Assembly: GCA_015680685.1 (NCBI GenBank)
Contig: MNCI01017497.1
Span: forward strand, 121,276 to 185,275
Direction: 5' to 3'
Length of the DNA stretch: 64,000 nt
DNA from: Gnetum montanum
Taxonomy: Eukaryota; Streptophyta; Gnetopsida; Gnetales; Gnetaceae
Shown: positions 46,508 through 57,399 of the stretch, in pieces
Numbering within the stretch: position 1 is the stretch's first letter
How the letters are laid out: every line of letters starts with the position of its first letter
Notes under the pieces: model-generated
Told to the model about the DNA's origin: nothing
Seen by the model: only the letters and a program-made list of their open reading frames with translations
The model's database searches: none
Program-made: the position numbers and the translations under genes

Positions 46508-48420
46508 ATGTCTCCTTCTTCTTATGAGAGTGCTTCACCGACTAGGTCCGATACCATGAATAATCAAAGGCGAGGTGCACATGATGATTTGCCAGTGCTC
46601 CAAAAATTTTGCATCGTATACGCTCATCCTGATGAGTATGTACCAGACTTTACCTTTATCCTCCACCAGGATGAACAACTTTGATGGTGTAATTTAGAAG
46701 GTAACATAGTGCTACCTTCTGATCACTCAATCTCGAGCATGCTTCTTCATGCTCTCACGTGAATTTGTATGCAACACTTATAGTTAGAGTACGCTGTGCA
46801 TGAATAAGACTCGAGAGAGCATCAACCCGTATAGGAACAACACTAGAGGGATTTACAACAGGAGAGACATTATGAATCCATGAAGGGGAAGTGGTCTCAG
46901 GATGTCCCATATGTCCTAAGTGAAAATGATGGTGGTGAACTTGTCTCAGGAGGTTTTCCACAAAACGATGTTCCTCTCTTTGACTTTGATCAAGGATTTG
47001 GGTATCAAAATATTCACTCAACTATTCATAACTTAGGTTCTAGTACCAATGAACACAAAGGATTTGGAAAAGGAACACGAATGCATGACAATGACAGACA
47101 TTTTGATCATAACCGTGACCGAGGCCGCGATCACCAAAGAGAAGGTGACAAGTGCTTTCATGATGCCAGTCCTCCTTCCTCTTTACCTTCATCATCTTCT
47201 TCCCCCTCTCCTTCGGGATTTGAACAGAGTCGCAGAGGGCAAGACCATGATGACAATGGTAGGAAAAATAGAAATCACCAACAAGAGAGTAGAGAAAGGG
47301 GGCGAGGACATTCCAGAGAGACACATCACAAAAGAAGGGAGAGTAGGAAACAACATAAGCATCATAGACACCATAGGTAGCATGATCACAATGAACCCCT
47401 ACTCACCATCTAAAGTATGTTAAATATAATAGAGGTTGTTAGGATCCCAACAAGGCACTAGAAAGACAGTAGGATCAAAAGACTAGACATGAATAACATC
47501 CCACAATTTGAAGGGGGATACAATGCTAATCCTCAAAATCATTTACAAGAATTCTATGATGCATGTGCCTTGCAAAATATAAAAAATGAGTGGAAAAAGC
47601 TAAAGTTGTTTCCATGGACATTGATCAAGGAAGCAGAAAGTTGGTACCGATCCATACAACTGGAATCCATTCATCGATGGAGTACCATGTTGGAGCTATT
47701 CAACGATAAGTCTCAAACGTACTTCCAAGTGTCCAACATGCCTAAGCAAATCCAAGGATGGAAATAAGGAGGACCAATATTATTCATTATTACATCGTTG
47801 CCCTAGCCATGGTTACTCGCAAAACGAACAACTATGCCATCTTGTAAATGGGCTTAGGTACGAAACGCGAAGAACCCTTGAGACTTATGCCCGAGGAAGG
47901 CTATCTAAGCTCAAAGCCTATCAAATACAAAGATTGATGCAGCAAGTTGCCAAGGAGGAAGGTGAGTTGAGAAAAAGAGAAAAGGAGTATAACAGAGATC
48001 CATCCCTTTGAAAGAAGGAAATTAGATTTTGTGAAGATGAAGAAGAGTCACCACTTGAAGAGATGGTGAATAGAAAGACTTTTCCCATTCGAAAATTTGC
48101 ATCAAAAGTATTAGCAAAGGTGAATCAAATGTGGAACTTCCTAGATGAAAAATTTCAAATTGTCCTAAAAATAGTAGAGGAGTTTAGAGAATAAAGTAGT
48201 GACTGAGTGAGAAGGAAAAAGAAAGAAGCTAAGTATGCATGTAACAAGGGTAAGGGCAAGGTTTCCATCATTGAAGAGGTTATGGATTTGGACACAAAAA
48301 ATGATGGTGGATGTGAGATATGCTAATATGACCATCCTAAAGGATGTTGCCTAGTAGTGTCACATCTACAAGAGTTTGGGGTGTATGCACTAAACCCATA
48401 GTTAAACAGATGAGAAAAAC
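46508..48420 (+). pseudogene. Gag of element A
   Basis: Likely start ATG 46508 (MSPSSYESASPTR). The longest clean frame, 46880-47380, ends in a Ser/Pro run and an Arg/His/Asp-rich segment that could bind RNA. The gag domain is at 47489-47767: NNIPQFEGGYNANPQNHL, LKLFPWTLIKEAESWY, TMLELFNDK, and continues in another frame (LHRCPSHGYSQ near 47800). The knuckle CEIC-YDHPKGC is at 48312-48347, with a stop replacing one spacer residue. Confidence 0.85.
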
Positions 48421-48856
48421 CTAGAAGGTTACCTTATCCTCAAGGTAACCCAAGGCAGTTCCACCAACCCTTAACATATTATCTGAGTGGAGCTCCACCA
48501 CAACTGAATGAATAGTATAAATAGTGACAACACCCACAATCATGGGGAATCCACTACCACATCAATAGTACCCTTACCATTAACTTGACCCATATGCGTA
48601 TTACCTTCAGTAGTCGATCTCTCCATGTGACTCTACTAGTCATGTCACTCTTTAGCCTCACTACCAAACCCCTGAGTACTATAGAAATTCTTCTTCTAGG
48701 AGTGATGCCCCACATATGTACTATCCTTCTCATCTATTTGTGTCTCTTCCATCCTTGGCTCCATTACCACCTACTCTAACTATGCAGGGTGAGGTTCTTG
48801 CCCAACTGTAGCAACATAATACTACAAGGTATGTCAATATTCAACATATTGTTGGT

Positions 48857-49573
48857 TTGGACAATCGATTAAAGAAGAGACCTTTCTTTAGAACCAACAA
48901 TCCAACCAAGTCCTTACAACCACAAGTGGCTAATTATCCAAATGCCTCATCATCGTTTGAATCTTTGGAGCTTCCTTCAAATCAAAAACCACACTCAATG
49001 CACATTGTCATGTTAACCCATGCCATCACTGATTGGATTAAAGTTGGCCATCTTCCTAGAAAACTCTCTAATCCTATAAGTCCTCTTATTTATTTGCAAA
49101 TCGTTGGAAATGAGCCTTGCAAAGCTCTTTTGGATTCAGGTTCTGGTGTTAATTTGATCTCCCAGAAAATGTATAAAGCCTAGAACCTACCTCTGCTAAA
49201 GAAGAGTAACATTCTTTTAGAGTTGGTCAACCAGTCCATCACTATTCCATTGGGACTAGTGGAGGACATTGTCACCATTGTTTGTGGGTGGTCATATCCA
49301 ACCAATTTCCTAGTGATCCAAGTTAACCACTGCAAGGGGGACTTCCCAATCATAATGGGAAGAGCATGGCTAAGTATGATTGATGCGCACCTAGGAATAT
49401 GTGATCTTTCCCTACAGATATCAAAAGAAAATGCATTTGGGAGGATCGAGAAGAAGAAAGTTCCATGTATTGCATACAGTGACACAAGGTGCAACTGCAT
49501 GCAGAAGTCCTGGTTTGTACAATACTTAACATTGCCTACATGCAACCAGTATGCACAAGTAACTAACATATAA
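48857..49573 (+). pseudogene. Retropepsin of element A
   Basis: Two open frames split by a TAG at 49184. The first (48857-49183) ends PLIYLQIVGNEPCKALLDSGSGVNLI, with the catalytic Asp-Ser-Gly at 49133-49141. The second (49223-49573) holds FPIIMGRAWLSMIDAHLGI, the hydrophobic-Gly block closing the protease fold. It would act as a dimer to process Gag-Pol. Confidence 0.88.
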
Positions 49574-49779
49574 AGATGTCTGTATGTAGCAGCCACAAGA
49601 CAGGAAGGCACCTAGTGGCTGATAGCTAACCTAGAGAGTAATTCAACTTTATGCATGGAACCAACCAAGAGCTTGACTTGTGCCTATATCGATAGCATAG
49701 ATACATTAGAGCAAGTCCATTGCCAACTTCCAAGTACTAACATCGAAAATATCAACTGGGGGAAGTTGGAAATCCCTAA

Positions 49780-51250
49780 CGAGTTTAAGTAAGAGCCCTT
49801 TGAATTAAAAACGTTGCCCACTGGTAAGGAGTATGCATTTCTCAAGAATGGAAAATTGGTAACAAAAATAAAGATAGTTGAAGATGGTAAATAGATGGTT
49901 AAAAGCCTTTGCTTGTCATATTCTGAGATAACTAGAATAGATCCTAGGATATGCCAACATAGAATTTACACTGACACCTCTACGAAGTCTTGATGACAAC
50001 CACAAAGATGACTGAACCCAACGCTTAAGCAAGTAGTTAAGAAAGAAATTGAACAACTTTTGAAGGCAAGGTTCAACTACCCCATTGCTAACAGTGAATA
50101 GGTTAGTCCATTAGTCATCGTGCCTAAAAAAGGTGGTAAATGGAGGGTGTGTATAGACTTTAGGCTATTAAACATGGCAACATTTAAAGATCATTTCCCA
50201 TTGTCATTCATTGACCAAGTCTTAGATACCATTACAGGGCATTGTTATTATAGTTTTTTAGATGGTTACAGTGGGTACAATCAAATCCAAATAGCCACAG
50301 AAGACCAAGCCAAAACTACATTCACAAGTCCTTGGGGGACATTTGCATATAGGCAGATGTTGTTTAGCTTGTGCAATGCTCCAGCAATGTTTCAACGTTT
50401 GGTTCTCAGTATATTTCAGCAGCAAATATGGAATCGTGTGGAGGTTTTTATGGACAATTTCTCCACCTATGGAGCAAACTTTGAATAAGCATTGGATTGA
50501 TTAGAGCAAGTATTGAAACAATGTGCTGAAACCAACCTAAGGCTCAATTGGCGGAAAAGCCACTTAATGGTCCAAAAGGGCATTGTTTTAGGGCATAAAA
50601 TTTCACAAATAAGGATAGAGGTAGATCTTTAAAAAATTAAAATCATCCAAGGAATCACTTGTCAACCTGAAATTGTAAAAGATGTTCGATCATTCCATAG
50701 ACATACTAGGTATTATAAACGCTTGATCGAGAACTTTTCAAAGATTGCAAAATCATTGGTAGATTCCAAAAAGGATGTATCCTTTGAATGGACCAAGAAA
50801 TGTGAGTTAGCTTTCCAAACCTTAAAGTAGAAACTCATAGAAACACCCATTCTACAAGCTCCTGACTGGTCCAGACCATTCCATATAATGAGTAACGCAT
50901 CCATTTTTGCTTTAGGAGCTATACTTACATAGTTAGATGACCACAAACGTCCCTATTACATTCACTGTGCAAATCAAAGTATTGCTGGTGTACAACTCAA
51001 CTATACCACAACAGAAAAAGAGTTAATGGTCGTGGTGTTTGCACTAAAGAAATTTAGGTACTATGTATTAGGCTATAAGGTATTTGTACATACATATCAT
51101 AGTGCGACTTGGTTTCTTATGAATAAATCAATGGTGAGCCCTTGCATCATATGATGGCTTGTGATTTTGCAAGAGTTTGATCTCATGATAGCAAATCATA
51201 GAGGCACCAAGAATGTTGTTGTTGATCAGTTATCTCAGTTGCGATAGAAC
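49780..51250 (+). pseudogene. RT and RNase H of element A
   Basis: The pre-RT block LKTLPTGKEYAFLKNGK (~49808) precedes RT. The clean frame 50120-50488 holds GGKWRVCIDFRLLN, KDHFPLSFIDQVLD, YSFLDGYSGYNQIQ, FTSPWGTFAYRQM, LCNAPAMFQR and EVFMDNFSTYG, where the FMDD second Asp (50447-50458) is now Asn. Then LNWRKSHLMVQKGIVLGHKIS and RSFHRHTRYYKRLIE. RNase H: APDWSRPFHIMSNAS (~50870), RPYYIHCANQS, TTEKELMVVVFALKKFRYYVL, GTKNVVVDQLSQL (~51240). Confidence 0.9.
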
Positions 51251-51399
51251 AACAAAGAGGATGAATACCCAATTTTTGATCACTTCCCTAATGAACTCCT
51301 CTTTGTAAGTGTAATAAACAATCAATCACCCATAGATACAAATTGGTATAGTTGCATTCTTACTTATCTTCTCACACAAGAAACACCATAAGGGTTGGA

Positions 51400-52450
51400 C
51401 GTTAAAAAGAAATAACAATTTCTTCATCGAGTCAAACATTTCATGGAAATCAATGGACAACTTTACAAGGTGTGTCCCCAACGCAAATCAATTGTGATTT
51501 CTCCAAGATGCTCATGAGGGCCCTTGTGGGCATCATTACACTGGGAGACAAACAACCATTAAAATCTTACTCGCAGGATATTATTGGCCTACATTATTTC
51601 AGAATGCCCATCATTTTGTCCAATCTTGTGAGTGTTGCCAATGTAATGGGGGAATGACTGCTAGAATGGAGGGTCCAAAATAATGGATTTAGCCCTTAGA
51701 ACCCTTCAACATATGGGGTATTGATTTTATGGGGCCTATTACACCGATGTCCAATGGAAAAGCATACATTATTGTTGCTATTGAATATTTTACAAAATGA
51801 ACAGAAGTAGCTGCTGTTACTGACTGTACATCATCTACCGCTGTACGATTTGTTCAACAACAAATCATAAACATGTTTGGCATACCACGTGCACTTATTT
51901 TTGATAATGATACACATTTTACAGGTGCAACTTTTCGGAAGCTGATGCAACTCTTAAGAGTTGAGCATAAACTGACTACACCATATCATCCTCAAGCAAA
52001 TGATCAAGCCAAACTCATCAATAAGGAAATCAAAAAAATTTCGACATGATCCATTAGCAAATATAGGCAAGACTAGAGTACCAAACTGAATGATGCTCTT
52101 TGGGCCTACCGCTCCACCTGGAAACTCCCTATAGGCTATTCTCCCTATGAGTTAGTGTATGGTAAACTTCCAACACTTCTTATCCAAGTTGAGCTTCGTA
52201 CATTATCTACAACATGTGACCTTAACCTTGACCTTAGTCTAGCACAAGGCCTTCAACAAAGAACATCATGACCTCAAAATTAGAAAAGTCAAATGCCAAC
52301 CAAGAGATAGGGTTCTTTATTGGAATCCCGAACATGTGCGACAACGAACTAAATTTCAAACGCTATGAGAAGAACCTTATATCATTCATGAAACTTTTCC
52401 TTCAGGGGCCATGATGATCTATAAACTTGGAAGCCCGGATAAGGAATTAT
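51400..52450 (+). pseudogene. Integrase of element A
   Basis: Zinc-binding remnant HHFVQSCECCQCNGG (~51610), core IDFMGPITPMSNGKAYIIV (~51720) with the first Asp, LIFDNDTHFTGATF (~51895) with the second, and AKLINKEIKK (~52015) with the Glu. YHPQAN, LNDALWAYRSTWKLP and YELVYGKLP follow. The C-terminal part is shifted near 52260 and ends at the EEPYIIHETF-like block (~52380). Confidence 0.88.
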
Positions 52451-52599
52451 TGGTCAACATCCAGCAAACCAAACCTTTCAATATGTACAAAACACCCAGT
52501 ACTAACACTGCCTCTGTTGATGGACAGCCCTGCTCATTATTTCAAATATGCTCCTTCCAACTCAGTCGTGGGGGAGATGGCCACCAATGCTAATTATTC

Positions 52600-54487
52600 T
52601 AAACCCTTAGTTTTTTTTTCTTTTTTGTTTTACACATTTTTCATATTTACTTGTTTTTGTTTTACAGCATCATTAATATTTTTACTATTTCTTTCTCTAT
52701 TACATTTTGTTTGATTTATTCTCACTTGTCACATAATAAGTGCTCATGGTGGTGGGTTGTACTATAATGATGTTGATTACTAATTTTTGGTTTTTACCTT
52801 TGAGTTTTAATGTTAATGTTAAGATATGGTTTCTTTTGATAAAATAGGCAATGAGTCCACATCATCCATTCATCCATTCAACTTTATGGTATCCCTTTGT
52901 TTTGGAAATGTATTGTCATTTTTTCTAATCAAACCTATTAATGAATTTGTAACTTGGTATTCTTCAAACCAAGGAAAGATTCAAATGGATTAAAAAGGAT
53001 GTGACTTCAAGGGAATTCGATGCATTTGTGCTAGCTATTCTCTTAGGTACTTGGCTGTTTTTCATAGGTTTTCTGCCATTCCACTGTCGACTAATATTAG
53101 GAAGTTGAATGAATCAAATTAAGTCTTTGCATGGTGTGGTTCCCACTCAGAAAAAAAAAAACTGGTGAAAATTCAAAGCACACCCCTTAGACATAATAAA
53201 GGAACATGGGCTACAAGCACTGGTTATGGAACTGGAAAGACATGTTACCCATGCTTGAAGGTTCCCTCTAACTAAGGCCCTTTCTCACTTCTTGCTTCTC
53301 TATTCTTCTCTTTTTGGAATGGCAGTTGCTCTGTGAATGCATTCTTGTTGCTTCAAGAGGATGGATTGGTCAAGTGTGTTGATGCAAGGTTATTGGATTT
53401 GGTTAGTTTTAATCTAGATTTGGAATGAATCTTATTAAGTCACCTTAACCAGATAATACACAAGGGACTTTACACAACCTTGATTTCGGGATTCCATTCC
53501 ATTCTCTCCTCTTTCCGTATTACTTCCCGTATTCAACCTCATTGCCAGTTTTATGACTAGTTTATATCTTGGTTGGCGCATTGTTATTCTTTGGTAAATT
53601 CTTGTAGGTGAATTCTTAACTATTTTCTCCATATGTCATTTCTAGAGCGTACAGACTCTTTGGTTTGTGGGTTTGTCAAGGCATAAAGGGCATGAGCCTG
53701 CTTTGGGGAGGACCCACCAACATTCCTTTTTGGTGCAATTGTTATGTTCTTTCCCTTAAACATTTCTTACAATCAACTATTTCTCATTTCACCCCATCCA
53801 TGACATCCATTTTTGTTTTTCTCTTCCCTTCTATGCATTTTTATTGGCTTCATCATTGTTGTTCCTCTTATCTTCCTTTTTTCTTTCGTTTTCCATCCTA
53901 TTGCTACCAGAGGTTCACTCTTAGTCATGGGGGCCTATCACAAATTACTTATCTCACCCCTACACCTCAGGTAGTTATCACTTACAAACCTCTAACCCAG
54001 TATCTACCATACCCACAACCTAGCCAATGTGTTTCATATCGAGACAAGGTATCAACTACATTAAATCTTATATATCCTTGCTAATTCATGATTACATTGT
54101 GTGTGCAGATGGTGATCACATGAACAATGGACTAGGATAGGAGGGAGCACTTAGGTTGGACTGGAGCTGGAGCATTGACACAAGGAAAATGCCTAGTCAT
54201 GTGGCTATGGACAAACACCGGTGTGCACCTTTTTGACATCGATAGCAAGTCACCTCATTTTCTTTTTCTTCTCTCTCTCTTCAAGCTATCAAATGAGGGA
54301 CTAGATGTCATCTATGTATAGTGTTCACCACAATGGTTATGAACACTAATGTTGTAATACGTTTGTTGATCCATTTACTAGACACTTTGAGTCTATCATT
54401 CCATGTCACCGTCAGTTGTCATTTAGTCAATAATCCCATATCTTCCCAATATTTTGTAAGGAACTCAAGAATGAGTTTTCATTTAGT
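52600..54487 (+). other. Non-coding 3' region of element A
   Basis: About 1.9 kb, pyrimidine-rich, with no recognised domain. The 139-residue frame 53665-54084 is Phe/Ser/Pro-rich and shows no homology I can name. Short blocks near 53235 and 53707 recur in element C, and the start (gggagagatggccacc) recurs in element B at 63505. Confidence 0.6.
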
Positions 54488-54497
54488 CATGGGGGTA
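54488..54497 (+). other. Polypurine tract of element A
   Basis: CATGGGGGTA directly before the 3' LTR; matches the complement at 24654-24663 in element C. Primes plus-strand synthesis in LTR elements. Confidence 0.7.
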
Positions 54498-55355
54498 TGA
54501 TGAGTCACCAAATAAGTGACCCAATATTGGACCCACGATATCGGATACGCGATATCGGATAGGCCAAGCAACATCAGACACACGATGTTCGAGCTTGTCT
54601 CATTGGCTATAAATAAGAGACAGGGGCGCTTGGTCTTGGGGGGTAATTTTTTAGTCCTTTAGCCGAACTCTTGTAGTTTTTCCCTTCTAGAGTTAGAATT
54701 ATTTCTGAGTGCCTGTAGTAGAAGTCATAGAGTGAATGGATCTTTATTTAAGCATTGTGTACTTGAGCACACCTTGTGTTCAGAAATAAAGATGAACTTT
54801 GTGATAAACCTTGCAACATTAAGAATAGCTTAATTATTGCATTTAATGTTATTTACTATTATTTGATGCTTTCAATAGTTAATTAATGTTATTTCCATAG
54901 AATTATTAATTATCAATTATCAATGAATTAGCACACTCAACACAACCACTTTGAGCATATGTGGAACACTTGGTAACCCAGTAACAACTAGTGTTTGGTA
55001 ATCCCAGTAGTGTTACATTGGTTCAGGATGTGTCTAGAGAGTAGAAATCGATGCTGATGTTAGGCTTTGATTCACATTACAGTTACAAAAACCCATTAGT
55101 TAATTAAATCTTTTCATTGCACACACTTAGGAGACCAGGATAGAAAATATATATAAAAAAACATAAAAATCATATACCTCAAGTTTACTTAACTATACAA
55201 TTGTGTCTTACAAGTAAGCTTGGGAAGATAATGACTACATGACTCATCCTTGTTCTGCGTAGGTGCATAAGCACTTAATCCTTGAAGTTCGACCGGAGCG
55301 CACGTGAACGCTCGTATTCGTATCGTTGGGCGTAGGGGTACCTTACTACTCATCA
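54498..55355 (+). repeat. 3' LTR of element A
   Basis: 858 bp, TGATGAGTCACC to ACTCATCA, then CTTAT. One U3 repeat unit shorter than the 5' copy. Confidence 0.93.
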
Positions 55356-56400
55356 CTTATAGTATAAATCATTATATCTAAAATAAGTTGTTTTTAAACA
55401 TAGCTTGACAAGATTGGGTACTTCCTTATTAACTTTTTCACTAATGACTCTAAAGGCTCATTCTAATCAAATTATGTTTAAAAGGGATATAACATCAAAG
55501 CCAACAAGGATATCCTTAATTTCTAGTGTGATTATAGAGATAAAATCAATATAATTTTGAGTATTTCTTATGAAATAATTAGTATGTCCAACAACTGATG
55601 CAAGAATGGTATCGATAAGATACTTTGCTAAAGCATATGTTAGAGAACTAATTGTGTCAACTATAAGTCTAAGTGGAACACACCATTTTTATAAATGTTA
55701 GGGGCACCATGTGTTTATGAGAGATGAAAATGGATGGAAATATGAGACTCTTTCGTCCTTTCATTAAAATTAGATTCCATTATGGATTTTCTAACTTTTC
55801 TTATAATCTTTAAGGTTGGATCTTTATCTATTATTTTATAGCTATTGCAAGCTAAAAGTTCTAATATTTTCTCTTTATATGTTTGTTCATCCATTATTAC
55901 TACTTCTTTTTTCTTTATTTACTTGCATAATTTTAAGAGAATTTTCATTTTTCTTTAAGTCAAAAAGTGCTTTGAATTGTTTCTTGGAAATGTTACTCTT
56001 AGGTGTTTTTTCTTTAAGTGAAATGTTTACTCTATTTTGGACAATTTTAATAGTTTTTTTCTTATTAATGTTTCTAAGGCATTTTTCTATAGTAACAATA
56101 AAGTCTTCATATTTGATGTTTTTAAGAGAAATGACAAAATATTAACTTTTATTTAATAGTTCAATGATATCTTCACTTTAGGGTCATTTAGAAATATTGA
56201 TTATAAGTTTTCTTTTTCAAATTCTAAGCTCACTATTTGAGATCTTGGAAAAGGCCTCCTTGGTAGTGATGTTTAGCAACTCCTCCTTACTAATTTCTAG
56301 ATTATTATTAATGAACAATATTTCTTCTTTTTTTAAGTCTATTAATTCAATGAAACTTTCTTTGTACTATCAATTTTGATTCTATAACAAGAGTGGGAGG
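55356..56400 (-). mobile_element. Penelope-like element, 5' half (N-terminal and RT start)
   Basis: Minus strand from 56400: Lys-rich start, LLNKS-YFVISLKNIKYEDFI (~56110), KKQFKALFDLKKNENSLKI (~55970), DEQTYKEKILELL and IIDKDPTLKDYKK (~55850), HGAPNIYKNGV (~55715), IVDTISSLTYALAKYL (~55650), TQNYIDFISIITLEIKDIL (~55550), FDVISL (~55500) and FRYNDLYYK at 55387-55361. The last reads straight into QVQ-VMNGSPLSP on the far side of element A. These are conserved Penelope-type RT blocks (GLPKIHK, R.I.S....Y.L.K.L, GFDV.SLFTN). A few stops and shifts are present. Confidence 0.85.
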
Positions 56401-56408
56401 ATCATTGT

Positions 56409-57353
56409 TGATAAATTATTGTTATGTCGCATCAACGGGCCCTTGTTGATGTGGCCTCATTGATGTAGCCCCATCTATGTGGTGTTGCCTTGTCAAGGGG
56501 CTACGTTGACGTAGTGTTTGTTGTGTCTATGAGGCCTCATCGACATAGCTCTTGAATAAAGTCTATAAATACATGCTCATCAACCATGTTTATGGAGGTT
56601 GAGAAATAGTTATAGTAGAGCTCTTGTAGTTTTGTCATTTGAGAGTTAGAATATTTCTCTAAGTGCCCACAACAAGAGTTAGAAAGTGTACAAATCTTTA
56701 TTTGGGCATTGTTGTACTTGAACACATCAATGTGGATGACAATAAAGACAAGCCTTTTGATCAAACCTTGCAGCACTTGGAATAAATTAATGATTTATTT
56801 ATGAATTTATTATTTTCATTAATCATGTAATTAATTAAGCTAAATTAGATTTCAAGTGGTTGGTTAATTAATTAAGTTAAAATAGATTAAACACATAAGT
56901 ATGACTGCTTCGAGCATAAATATGTATTCACTTGGTAATCCCAACAGTGTTATTGCTTAGTTTGCCTAGTAGCATAACACTTGGTAACCCTAGCAGTGGA
57001 TACATGGGTTCAAGATGTGTATGGAAAGTGGGACCAGATGCTTATGTTAGGACTAGTTAGAGATTAGTTAATTAGTTAAATGAAATTAGTTATTAAACTA
57101 CATCATTTCTCTATTTTAAGTACTAGGAACATAAAACATAAAATAATAAAAATCATATGCCTCAATTACACTTAACCATACCATGTGCATCACAAGTGTA
57201 ATTGAGAAGACAATGAATGACTATAAGGAAAAAGTTCACTTCCTAGAAGACTAGTGTACCGAAAGACATAGAATTCATGGAATTCGACCAGATCATGTGT
57301 GAACACTTCATGATTCGTATAGTTGGGCATAGGGGTACCTTGATCACTCATCA
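56409..57353 (+). repeat. 5' LTR of element B
   Basis: 945 bp; TGATAAATT start inferred, ACTCATCA end. TATA box at 56564-56571. U3 contains TTGATGTGGCC / CATCGACATAG-type repeats like the LTR at 42126. Confidence 0.8.
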
Positions 57354-57354
57354 T

Positions 57355-57372
57355 TGGTGCCGTTGTTGGGGG
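57355..57372 (+). other. Primer-binding site of element B
   Basis: TGGTGCCGTTGTTGGGGG matches the tRNA-Asp complement at 14 of 18 positions; the changes are three C-to-T and one A-to-G. One base after the LTR. Confidence 0.85.
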
Positions 57373-57399
57373 CTATTTTTTTTTGAAATCTGCACTATC

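Larger units (their letters stand above)
45502..55355 (+). mobile_element. Gypsy element A, complete, 9.85 kb, Athila/Tat-like
   Basis: Bounded by LTRs of 870 and 858 bp beginning TGATGAGTCACC and ending ACTCATCA, with an exact 5-bp duplication CTTAT. The interior holds a tRNA-Asp primer site, gag, CX2CX3HX3C knuckle, retropepsin, RT/RNase H, integrase, ~2 kb of non-coding tail and a polypurine tract. Order PR-RT-RH-INT defines gypsy. No chromodomain was seen; RT wording and primer type point to the Athila/Tat branch. Many stops make it non-autonomous. It split a Penelope-like element. Confidence 0.93.

Noticed and set aside
53665-54084. 139-residue open frame in the tail of element A
   Set aside because: Hydrophobic, Ser/Phe/Pro-rich composition from a pyrimidine-rich non-coding stretch. 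No domain, and it sits between integrase and the 3' LTR where B and C show no matching frame. An env-like role cannot be supported.
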